64,000 nucleotides of DNA. Origin: Nageia nagi (Eukaryota > Pinophyta). The position numbers were made by a program, and so were the translations under genes. The stretch covers positions 3,286,001 through 3,350,000 of the forward strand of contig JBITNC010000002.1 in NCBI GenBank assembly GCA_050084985.1, written 5' to 3'. Positions 9,451 through 21,400 of this stretch are shown one piece after another (the first letter of the stretch is position 1; each line of letters starts with the position of its first letter). Below the pieces are notes generated by a model. That model was not told where the DNA came from, made no database searches, and saw nothing but the letters and a program-made list of their open reading frames with translations.

Positions 9451-12078
9451 TCCTATAAGTAGGAAATTCCTCTCAAACAACACCATTTAGCTTACCCATA
9501 GACTCAAATCTACACCATCTTGGGAGACTACATTTTATTGGTTTCTTTTCCTCTATGCATGATCCATCGACCTTGGATGCTAGGAGAGACTTTGGAGCCT
9601 CACTTTGCCCTTCTAGGTGGGGACACTCTTTGCTTAGGGTGAGCAACTCCACCATTGCTCCCATATCAACGATAGACAATGACAATGCTATTCCACTCAA
9701 ATTTGTATAATTTATATAACTTTTTTGCTTTTACTTTTGTCAATACTTAGGTTTTTAACCCTATCGCTTGCTATTATAATTGGCTTGTACTTTGATTCCT
9801 CACCTGTGGACATTAATATATATTTCTATTTCTATTTGTGGATTGGCATTTTGGTTGCATGATTATCGCATGTTTCCTTTGATTTTTCTCTTTTTACAAA
9901 TGTGCCATCAGCTCTTGGATATGGGTTTTTACGGTGCAAGTGCTAGCTTGTTCTGATGGTCATTAATTGTAGTTGGACTACAAGTGTGTGATCATCCACT
10001 GATGTTACAATCATCGTACTCCATTTATGGATGAGGTTTTTTAATGTAGCATAGTGGGGCGATGATGTGTTTCTAATATTTGTTAGAGATGTGCTTTAAC
10101 CATAGAAATGTGGCATTAAGGTGCCACCGTTCATTGTCTTTTGGTTGTTTGGAGTAGCTACTATTCTTTGAGTGTGTATCTTTACGTGTGGAAAGGTGAT
10201 TATGAATCTTCCAGTCAGTTTATCTGTTGCACTCTAATATTATCTTGCTTAGGTGTTTCCCCACGACTAACATCACTAGATTGCTTGAATTTGGTGTGAG
10301 GAGTTGCATGGGAGGGCATGGTGACAAATGCTCATTTTGAACTTTCTTGGTTCTTTATCACCAGGTGTCAAGTCTTTGGACATTTTTTGGTGTTTGAATG
10401 AGAGATGTGCGGGTCGAAACTTTTGGAGAAGAATGCTGACGTTGACTTGTGGTAGGTTTTAGCTTCACTTCATTCCTAATTTGCTACTACTCTGAACTTC
10501 TTTGTCTTGCTTCGAAGCTTCTGACGATCCTGAACATTGAAGTTGGTCTGGGTTTCGACCTTTTGTTAATATTGGTTGGATAGTCTAGAATACGATGTCA
10601 TTCTTTTGATTATTTCAACTTCCTTACTTTTGGTCTTGTGCAATCTTTATGTTTTGGAGCAATTCATAAATGCTTTATTATCCGTTGTGAACTTTCAGCA
10701 TTAGGGAAAACTGTAAGAAAACAATGTTTAGCTTCCACAAACCTTTAGACTAGCATTTAGAGATACTTAGTGTTGCAAGCTTTTGGCATAGGACTTCCTT
10801 GTGTGTCAAATTTTGCTTTTGACATGTGAGCATATTCAAGTGTGATTGGGTTTGATTTTAAAGAAAACCTCTGAGTTGATATTCATGCCTTTCCTTTGGG
10901 CATAGAGTCTGACGATGCTTGAGAAATAACCTTTGCGCTTTGTTTCTTTGTGGTGCTGTATCCCAATGCTGACTCTAGTAAGGCGAAGGATGGGGGAGCT
11001 AGTTGACAAGAAACTAGCTGGTGTTCTACTTCGTGGGTTGGATCATCCACTTTCTTTTGAGAACTTGGCACTGACGCTTCTCAATGTTCCATCCTTAATA
11101 GGCTCCATCTGGGGATTGCCAAAATTCAAAAGTTTTAACTTATTCCTATGCTTGCAGTAATCCAATATGCCTGAATCTTGATCTGACCGTAGTATGATCC
11201 CCTATTTGCTTTGTCTCTTTTACTTCCAGCTTTGGTTCATGTAGAAGAGCTTCAACTTAGTTTGGACTCGGATCCCACTGGTAAGAAGTTCTTCAAAAAG
11301 TCTTGGAAAACAGTTATCAATGCCAATTTTTGTGACGAGTAATTTTGTCCAACTCATCTGATAATTGGAGGTCAAAATTTTTCCTATCGTAGGTTCTATA
11401 TTCTCTTTTCCTTTCCTCAGTCTTCCCTTTTGCAAGTAGTCCACTAGTGGCTAAAGGAATCTATGCTTTACTAATCAGTCATGTTGCAAGCTGCTATGAG
11501 AGCTTACTACTGGCATATTACAATTGATAAAGATTGGTCTTATCCAGTTTCTTTTGTAATGTGCACTTATTTTCGCGAGAATATTCTATATTGCCCGAAT
11601 AAAGAATAATGTTTCTGCATGAGGGTTCATAGCTAGGAAACATACATAGATGGAGAAATATATCTGCTTTGTTGGAAGCTAATTGCGTGCTGATAGGATT
11701 GCACAATAAACTTCCATAGTCTTTTATTATTTTCCAATTCCTTGCATGACTATTAGTGATTGACATATGAATTTGATATTGTATGTTATTGCAACAACTT
11801 GTATTGTACAAATCTGTCTTTTATATACTGCATGTACATAACCTTTCACTTTAGCCCGGATGTGCTTTAAGTATGATATATCATATTGTGTTGTTTTATT
11901 AGTAGAATTTTGTTGCTTGTATTTGGTTGTTTTATTTGTTGCATCCAAAAACTGAACTGAGCCTGTGAAATGTTATCTGTATCACTTAGAAATATCAGGT
12001 TAACTGCAATTAAGGCATTCCTATCAGGAAGTTTTTGGTCCCAAAAGGATCTCAAATAGTATTTACTTTGAAATGCAG
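9451..12078. other. presumed intron upstream of first visible AMY3 exon
   Basis: AT-rich sequence with no exon, conserved domain or clear repeat that I can support. Small open frames (for example minus 11,071-10,883) show no family resemblance. It precedes the acceptor at 12,079 and is presumably intronic, possibly decayed transposon. Confidence 0.4.
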
Positions 12079-12437
12079 GAATTCGTGATCATATATCTGG
12101 ATTATTTTTGAAATCAAACATGTCCTTAGCACGGGATCTGGAAAATGGAAGTGACATTGATGATTTCATTCAAAGCAATCAAGGGAGAGGTGGTTTTTGT
12201 AAAGAATACAAACTTTCAAAAGAAACAGTAGTTGAGCATTTTCTGAAAGTTTCTGTTCAGAAAAATAAAGAAAAAAAGATGAATTTGGTCTCATTTGAAA
12301 CTGACCTTCCTGGTGATGTTGTGCTTCATTGGGGAGTGTGTAAGGACAATGCTAAACAGTGGGAAATTCTTGTTCAGGATGAATATCCGTCCAATACTAA
12401 TATTTATAGGAGGAGAGCCCTTCAAACTACTTTGCAG
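12079..12437 (+). CDS. AMY3: AMY3 exon a: CBM45 starch-binding part
   Basis: Acceptor aaatgcag precedes base 12,079 and donor gtatta follows 12,437. The first two bases finish a codon begun in an upstream exon. The frame encodes an acidic stretch, then [10 protein letters not shown] and [11 protein letters not shown], the usual opening of a plant CBM45 domain in which the Trp contacts starch, and ends in frame at TTLQ. The next exon continues the domain. No start codon belongs here; the real start is upstream of the window's visible exons. Confidence 0.9.
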
Positions 12438-15400
12438 GTATTATAATTATGTCATGTTTGATTTCTTCTCTATGCCAAGAAATCGTTTTTTTTCTTTTGC
12501 AGGTGCCCTATTTCTTCTAGAAATTGATGCAATCATAAGATTCAGTGACATGATTTTTGTAAAGTACACATGAAAGTCAATATATGTATGGTAACATGTC
12601 CATTTATAGATATGTATATTACATATGTGCTCCATCCTTTTGCCTTGTGAAATATAGAGACGCTATGCTTTAGGTTAAGAACTACCACTTTGATGAGAAC
12701 GAACATGTTTATCCTTGCTGAGATTCTTATTCCAGAATTGTAGCAACAATATGCATGCAGACCTATAAACCTCTAAATAAAAAAACTTTGTGATGCTTCA
12801 CTACTTTTGGACTCTGACCAAGATTGTCTTTTGTTTACATTTTTAACTTGAAGAAGCTTTTCATTTTCCAGAAAGAACACCACCAATGATAGTGAAGGAT
12901 CTGCCAAATTTTGAGATGTTTCTGGATTTCCGCGGGCATGCCCGATATTGATCCTGGGGCGATTTTCAAGAAGCCATATCTCCTTCGTTTCTTGTTGAAA
13001 ATAGGTTGTATAACTTGTCAAAACGATTGGCATGAGACGCTCTACCCATTTCTGAAGGTGAATCGACAATCCCTAGCTTGTGGAAGACGAAATTCTTTTA
13101 AAACCATAAATAAGAGAAACTCCCAAAATTTGGGTCATTACAACTTCTTACCTAATAAGGAGGTCAACAATAAAGTGGTAATATAAGATATCTATTGACA
13201 ATACATTCTGGTCCATGGATATCACTGCCCTAACACAATCTCAAAATGGCCCTTTATGTCCAATATCATCGTTTTTTTCAATTAAATGTAGTGGTAGTTG
13301 ATTAATGGGCTTAGTATCCTACTTGGCCTACTTTGAGCCTGTTTTCACTAGTTTCATGTGGCAATAAATCACCATATTCCCATGAATGACAAGATATTCC
13401 AACTTTATTGCCTTGAGGAAGTGGAGACAAAAGATTTTTTTTATTTTCAATGGTATATCTAATAGGAAATTTTAGAGAGGTGCTATTGCTTATTTAGAGA
13501 TTCAATAGAATCACTTTTTGTCTTCCTCCATTACCTTGACCAAAGGTGCTTGACTGTATACATTTAGAAAGAGATTACTCATAATCATCGAAACTTGCGG
13601 GTGGTCTCAAAAGTCACTAGATTAATCACCTTCTTTGCTTCTATTTGGAGCATTGGAGGAACTAAGAGTTATTTTAATGGTACCAACACTCAAGTTGTTG
13701 GTAATAATAAATTTATGTGACCATACCTTTCCTCATGGGGCATTAGTAGAGTATCCAGGACCATTCTCTAATCAACAAGATAGGGGAGACTCATTCATCT
13801 TTGGCATGATGAACCATCTTGTCCCTCATCACTCGCTTCTTACCTTCTACAATCATATCCTTGTGTAGACATAAAAAAACTGATATTTTATTAATATTTC
13901 TTAAGTCTCATGTGTTCAAATGTGTGTGCTTACGCAAACATAAAAAAACTCATATTTCTTACTATTTGGCGTTCTTCTCTCCAACTCATTAAAAACTCTA
14001 TTGACTTATCTCGTTAATTCAAAATGCAAGTCCATACGCCTCCACAACCTCAAATTTTGCTACTTTACATTTGGACATTACTTGACGAACTAATGGTTTG
14101 ACACAAATTATAAGGACAATCATTGCCACCTCAAGCATTCCATCATCCTTGATTCATCCTTATCCTCCACCCACTCCTTACACTAATCCTACTATTGCAT
14201 GTTGTGGACTAAGAGATGTCAGTTATCAGTCAAAAGGAGGTAGGAGGTTATCTTTTCCCTTCATCGCAACCCTAAATCTTTTTGGCGCTTCATTTTATCC
14301 AAAAGACATAACTTGGGCAATATCACTCTGTAGGATTAGTAAGCCTATGCTTGTCGACTCTACAATGCCCCCATCCAAACCCCATTGTTTGTCATCTCTT
14401 GCCCTTCCACCTCATTCCCCCCTGCCTCACCATTCGAAGAGCCATCGAAAAGTTCAATTTCGAGAATGCCATTAACATTGAAAACCTCCAAGCCGAGCTC
14501 TTCAAGCATGTCAACCCCTCGCCCCTTCCTATTTGGACTTTCCAACAACATCATCTATTATGGATTCCCCACCTAATGGACCTCTAACATCATCCATGCT
14601 ATCTACAAATTTGGTGACCCTAATGAACCAAGAAACTACTATGCCATCATGATTAGTCACACCATAGCCAAATTGTATGCCACCATCCTAAAGGAATACA
14701 TTTATCAAATTGCAAATGATACAAGTTTTAGAGCAAGGGATCAGGTTGGTTTTTGCAAATACTATCACACAACTGACCATATCCTCACTCTATATGAGGT
14801 CATCAAGGAGGCCAAGCTTTGGAACTTGGTCTTCTACTACTTTGTTGACATAAAGAAGGCCTTCAATATAATTCCACAACATCGGCTCATACATAGATTA
14901 TGATGGTTGGGGTTTCTTGAGATTGGCCTAAAGACAATCATGACACTCTATGATACCATGTTAGGTCAGTTTTGGATTTCAAAGGGCTTGTTTGCAAATA
15001 TTTTTAGTACCATTGGAGTGAAACAAGTTTGCCCACTTTCTTTGACTGTATTTGGGGTTTACAATTATGAATTGGAATCTTTTCTCTTAGAGACCATGGA
15101 CGTTGAGATGGGTTGCCTCCTCCATGACAGTTGGGTACCCATCCTTTGTAATGACCCAAACAAGGTCTCAAGCAAATATTAGCAAATTTGATTACAATTA
15201 TCAATTCACAATCCAGATATGCAAATGTTGGGTCTCTCTAGCACAATCACTACAAACAATGCCAACGATGGGCCTCCCAAACACATAAGCACCATACAAT
15301 GCCAACAAATGGCCTATTGCAACAATTTATAACAACACTAGCTCAACGCATGCACAAAATGACAATACAACATGTAAACGTTGAAATCCAAATGCCCACG

Positions 15401-18400
15401 GCTTATATTATGATATGCAATGGATGATCAATACAAAACCTAACCCAAAGGGTTGACATCAGCCTCCTAGGAGCTGAAATGGGTCGGACAAACTCTTTGA
15501 TGATGTTGGATGGACTATGGGACAACAACTCCTCCTCACAATTTGACTCCTCCCCATCAAAGGGACCCTCCTCAGATCTGGATAACCACTCGCGTTGTAG
15601 AGACTTTACCTCGAATACTATCGGATTTGCAATGGTGCTCCACCATTGCTGTAGATTGCCAAGATCCCTTAGCTTGACAACCCTCTTAGGTGCTCCACCT
15701 AAGGATTACACTCAGCGCTCCGCTAAGGTTGTGTCCACTGAACGATGTAGAAGTGTAGAAGTAATAATAACCAAGTGTGTCCAACAAATGAGCCTCCAAG
15801 TCTTCTTATACTCTCAACCAGGTCCTGGATCTCACCTTGGAATCATCACTAGGCTCTAAGGCCCCAACGTTAGCCTCCAGAGGGCCCGGGATGCCCAACA
15901 TGGGTGCCTAGGTATCAGGCATGCCAACGTGAGATTCCTGGGTGCCATAAATGCCAACGTAGGGTTAAGGGGTGCCAGGCATGCCCACGTGGGTCTAGGT
16001 GCTATGCGTGGGAGCCTAGGTGTCTGTGATGGGCCAACATGGGGTCTAGGGGACTTCTCAAGGCTAGCGCAAGCATGCAATACTGAATTGTGGTTAATTA
16101 ATGTATACAAGCTCTTGGGATTCCCAAAATCATGTTTAGGATCTCCAAGTACATTAATATATCCTATTCTACACTTGGGAGGGATACGTCCCACTAGGGT
16201 CTCGCAGTGGGGTCCATGGACCAATTAATTCCTATCCAAAGTTATACAAAACAACTACAAGACAACTTTTAAACAAACTCCAAAAGGGATGTTATTAAGA
16301 CATCTTTTTTGGCTCTTACATTATTTTTATATAGTGCAAAAGGAATTTTACATCCTTCTCTTTGTTGACAACATTCTCCTACTTTCACACACTATAGGGG
16401 GCCTACTGTTCTTAATGAATGCTTTAGACTCCTTTAGTGATAGGCGAGAGCTAGAAGTCAATTTTGACAAAACTAGTGTTTTGGCCTTCAACATTTTCGA
16501 GAATATGACCATACAAACTCATATCACTTATCTAGACAAAGTTATTCAGACCTTCACCTCCTAGACCTACTTGGGAGTGCTCTTTTTTGGGCCTAGATTC
16601 TTAATGAGCTTTGTAGGGGTTACATGGCAACCTCCACCCATGAATGGTAGTGTATCCAATTTTACTTCCATGACATTCCCTCCAAACACCATTTTATTCT
16701 TGAAATTTGGAATCTGGCGAATCTCAAACTTGGCAAATAAATTTGGAAATTTAGGGTAAATTTGTCACATAAGAAAAGCTGAAAACTTTTAGCGCGAAAC
16801 GTGAGCGGGAAAAAAGTGCGGGAAGAAGAAATTTTTTGCGCAAAACATTCCCTCTGTGTGCTACATTTACGCGGATGCCATAGCTCTGTTTGCATCCTCG
16901 TTCCTCCCTCAAAAATCTATTTGCTAATTTGGTGTGTCAATCAGATTTCTAACTTAATGTAGCTGAGGGTAAACAGCTAGATTCATTTGCATGTATGACC
17001 TGTTTTTGCAAACCATGGTCTTGCTAGGAAAATGTTGTAAGAACTTGAGTCCAGATCCCCACCTCTATAGGATGATAGTCATGGTAACAGAAACAAGTCA
17101 ATAGCAATCTCTTGTTTGATCAATGTTCTTTTTGGTCCAATTCATTTTGATTTGACTTTCACGGTAAAAAATGAACTGGATGGAAGTGTGCTTCTTGAAA
17201 TTGTGCACACTTGATGGGATAATAAGTGACCACCTGAGCTGTCTTGAACATTATTGTTCTGAACTTCTGATCTTTTTTTTTTGATAATAATTGCTTTGGC
17301 CCTTTCATCATTTTTTCCTTTTGTTGACATCCTCCAACATTTTGCATATATGTTTTTTTAGTTGTACTTACTTGTTTAGTATTTGGACATGCTGTATACC
17401 ATATCTGGAATACTCAACGTGAATACTGTTGCCTGCTTAAGGGAAAGAAGTAGAGTTTTTACTAGAGTGAAAGTGATTAGCTGTTAAATACATTTGCTTT
17501 TTAAATATCCTAACAAAATCTTTAAATGAATTGTTTCGGACCACTTAATGATGACTATTTGATGCTGCTCAATGCACATGAGGATAAGAATGTCATTATA
17601 TTCATTTTGATTTTGTTCCTACGTTAATGTTCATGTATTTTTGATTGAAATGAAACACACAAGTAACTTGTGTTGGATTGCAGAGTAAAGAAAATGGATC
17701 TGGAAGTTGGGCTGTACTTTGTGTTGATGCAGATTACAAGGGCTTGCTTTTTGTGCTCAAGCTTAAAAGGGACAAAACATGGCTGAAAAATAGGGGGGAT
17801 GATTTTTACATTCCTCTTACAATGGAGAATAGTTGGGCTGTTCACTCTAATAAAGGATATGCGTTTCCTTTGGCAGATTCTGGCATTCTAGATTGGACTC
17901 TAAAGGAGCAAATGGAACTAGAAAAAAAGAAAGATGAGTTGGATAAAATACATTTGCTGTCTACCTCAGATCAGGTCTCTGTCCTCGAGGCAAACAAAAA
18001 AATGGATAGAAAACAGAGAAGGGATAAGGACACCCAGATGGACAAACTTGAAGATGAAAATAAGCAATTTCATGTAGCTGATGAGCAGCAGTCGGTTAGT
18101 GTTGTCAGTAATGCAAGTGAGATGGAGAATAGTTCTTTGGAAAAGGAAATAGGGAGCCATGGGTATAAAGATGCATCTTCAATTCTTCTTAACAAAGAAT
18201 TAAAAATATTAGTTGAAAGAATATCTGCTGAAACTACTGGGTCAGTAGAAACTACAACACGCGAACATCTTCTGCAGGAGATTGAAAGATTGGCTGCTAT
18301 TGCCTACAGCAGCTTTAAAGATTCTCCTTCTATGCTTAGAGAAGAACCTGAGCCCATAGTGAAGGTGTGGAAGCCTCAGGGAAAGCCATGCTCAGGGACT

Positions 18401-21400
18401 GGATCAGGAAAGGAAATTCTTCTTCAATGTTTTAACTGGGAATCTCATCGCTCCGGAAGATGGTATCATGAGCTTGTTGATAATGCTGCTAAAATAGCCT
18501 CGTGGGGATTTACAATTGTCTGGCTTCCACCACCAACTGATTCTGTTTCTCCTGAAGGATACATGCCACTTGATTTATATAATTTGAATTCCAGGTTTTA
18601 TACAAAAATTGCTTTTCCACTTATGCTTATATTTCTTCTTGTTTTGTCCTCTTCTTGCCATCATTCTGGTAGGAGAAATATAAAAGAAAAAAACATATGG
18701 GTTCGTCCATTATAACCTGTTATTATGCTTTAGTGCGAGGTTGAATAACCAACATGTCTTACGTTTTTCTTAATGCTTGACTGTTAACTTCAGATATGGA
18801 AGTATGGACGAATTGAAAAATGTTGTGAGATGTTTCCATGATGTTGGAATTAAAGTGCTTGGAGATGTTGTCTTGAATCATCGTTGTGCTCAATACCAAA
18901 ATCACAATGGGATTTGGAATATGTTTGGTGGGCGTTTGAACTGGGATGACCGAGCCATTGTTTGTGATGATCCACATTTTCAGGTATGAAATTCAGTAAT
19001 ATTTTACTGAAGGAAAATAATAAGTAAAGGATCAGCTTGTTCGTTCGTTATTCATCTGTTTTCTTTTTCTTCAATATTTAATGATACATTGCTGTAATTA
19101 TTGTACATACAGGGTCGGGGTAACAAAAGTAGCGGTGACTTTTTCCATGCGGCTCCAAACATTGACCATTCACAAGAGTTTGTAAGACGTGACTTGAATG
19201 ATTGGCTGCTTTGGCTAAGGTTTCTTTTTGTCCTCTTTGCAAACTCTTCCTCGTGCTTTCTTTTATCAAAGATTTATTGAATTAGCAAAGGAATTATGTT
19301 TTTAACCAGTGCATTACTCTGCACAAAAGCAAACAAAAGAATAATGCATATATATATCCTGCCAGAGATCAGGTTAGTGAAAAGAGTTCAAGATTTATTT
19401 AATCTTGTTAATGAAAAATTGAAATAAAAGACTTGCTTTATTACATTCCTTAATTAAGTATAAATACAAGAGATGTACTCACCTCAAGTATACAAATAGA
19501 TAAAGGCATTATACTCACCTCATGTACCTAAAAATAACATATATCTATAATTAATCACTATCCTAGAATTAACCACTAACCTATGATTAACCACCATGTA
19601 CTTGTTGTGCCTGCACAACACCCCCCAAATTTTTTGCATTTTCTAGGATCCTCATACAATTGAAAAGCATGACATGAAAATTTCTAAGTCAAATGCATGA
19701 GTCTCAAGCAAGAATGAGGAGAGAAGTGGCAAAAATTGCATATTTTGATGAAAACAAGTCCAAAACCCATTATTTCTCCTAGGCACATGTTTTTTAGTTA
19801 GTGCTTTTGCACTCACCAAAAATGGTGCGCCTAGCCTTATTTTGCACTTACCATGACCAACTCTGCATTTTTGTGCTTAAAATCATGCATCTTTCATGTC
19901 TGCTTCACTCCCCATCATTAAAAACATGGCATTCTTCTCATTCCATATCATTCTATGAACATTCTGGTCATTTTTGAGAAGTTTTAGCACTTAGCATTTT
20001 TGGACTCTGTGTAATGAAAAAGCACTCTTAAAATTGTGCGCCTAAGGGAATGGAACATTTTAGTACTTAGCATTTTTGGTAAAATAGCTTCAACCCATGT
20101 TTTATGGGGAGTGCAAAAGCACTCACACAAAATGGTGTGCCTACCTTTCATGAGCATAAAATTTGACTAAGTGTTGAAAATTTGGAGCATTCATTGTGGG
20201 GTAAACAAGTGTCTCACCATGCATTGGGCCTTCATTTGCATCTATCAACATGTGACACCTGTACATTTGGAGACGCAAGCTATAAAAGGGGGTGCTGTGC
20301 CACCCCCCAAAATTTTTTCATTTTGAGGACCCTCGAAATAAAAGAACAATGCATGGAAGTAACGTTTGTCTAAGGGAATGTATATATTTTGGTCTAGATT
20401 TAGGAAACATGTTAAACCTGTACATTCATGGTCAAGTCAAGTCAGAAGTATGCATTTTTACTTAGTCACATGTTTTGAGGGATGTGCCTTTGCACACCTC
20501 CCAAACGGTGCAACCAGCCTCATGCTGCATTTTCATACTCATTACTTGCATTTTCGGTTTCAAAATTGCACTTTTAGGGTCCCTCATACTGTAGAAGTTC
20601 GTTTCTCCCTCATTGCATTTCATGTTTAAGGTCATTTTGGCCGGAATTCAAGGCAAAATGTTTTCAATCATAGGCATGTTTTTGAATGAATGCTTTTGCA
20701 CCCACCCAAAATGGTGCGACCAGGTTGGAGCCTTATACTTGGCATTTTTTTTGGCAAAACTTGTCGCATGTTTTCAAGTGAGTGCTTTTGCACCCATCCA
20801 AATCCATGCGACCAAGGAGGAAGAGATTTGTACTTAGCTATTTCGGAACCTACAAGGCCTGTCACATGCTTTCAAGTGAGTGCTTTTGCATCCATCCAAA
20901 TCCATGTGACCAGGAGAAAAGGGGGACTTAGCCATTTTGAGGCAATCAAGGCTAGTCGTATCCATTCAAGTGAGTGCTTTTGCACCCAACTCAAACCGTG
21001 CGACTATATTCATGAGGTGAAAATTGGCTAAGTGTGGGGTCCAGATTGTTGCCAAGTGGAAACACATGCATTCGATCCCCTCTTGCACCTATCATATGAT
21101 GACACCTGACCTACCCGGAAGGCTTGAAAAGGAAAGTCAGCCTTAGTCATTCTATTTGCAAAATTGTTTGGAGCATTGCGTGGAGCCAAGGGAGAAAAAG
21201 CACGTCCTCCAAAACATGTGACCTATGTTAGACCTGCATTTTTTAAGTCATTTTTGGAATTTCTAGTCTCAGGAGGTGTGCCAGAACCTAGGCGCAAGGA
21301 TTAAGGTGCATGTTTTTGCACCCTTTAAAAACGGTGCGACTAGGAATTGAGCTTCATTGTTGACTTGAAATTTGGCTAAGTATCCAAGACCCTAGTCACA

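Noticed and set aside
10883-11160. Overlapping frames on both strands as a possible upstream AMY3 exon
   Set aside because: Neither resembles CBM45 or a transit peptide, and no coherent splice pair was found.
14098-14475. 125-codon + strand frame rich in Pro and Ser
   Set aside because: No domain; its right part overlaps the LINE ORF2 in another frame, and the start codon context is weak. Treated as chance or decayed LINE.
18595-18715. Read-through of the exon b frame to 18,715
   Set aside because: Residues after NLNSR are intron translation; the donor at 18,595 and acceptor at 18,793 restore the conserved YGSMDEL continuation.
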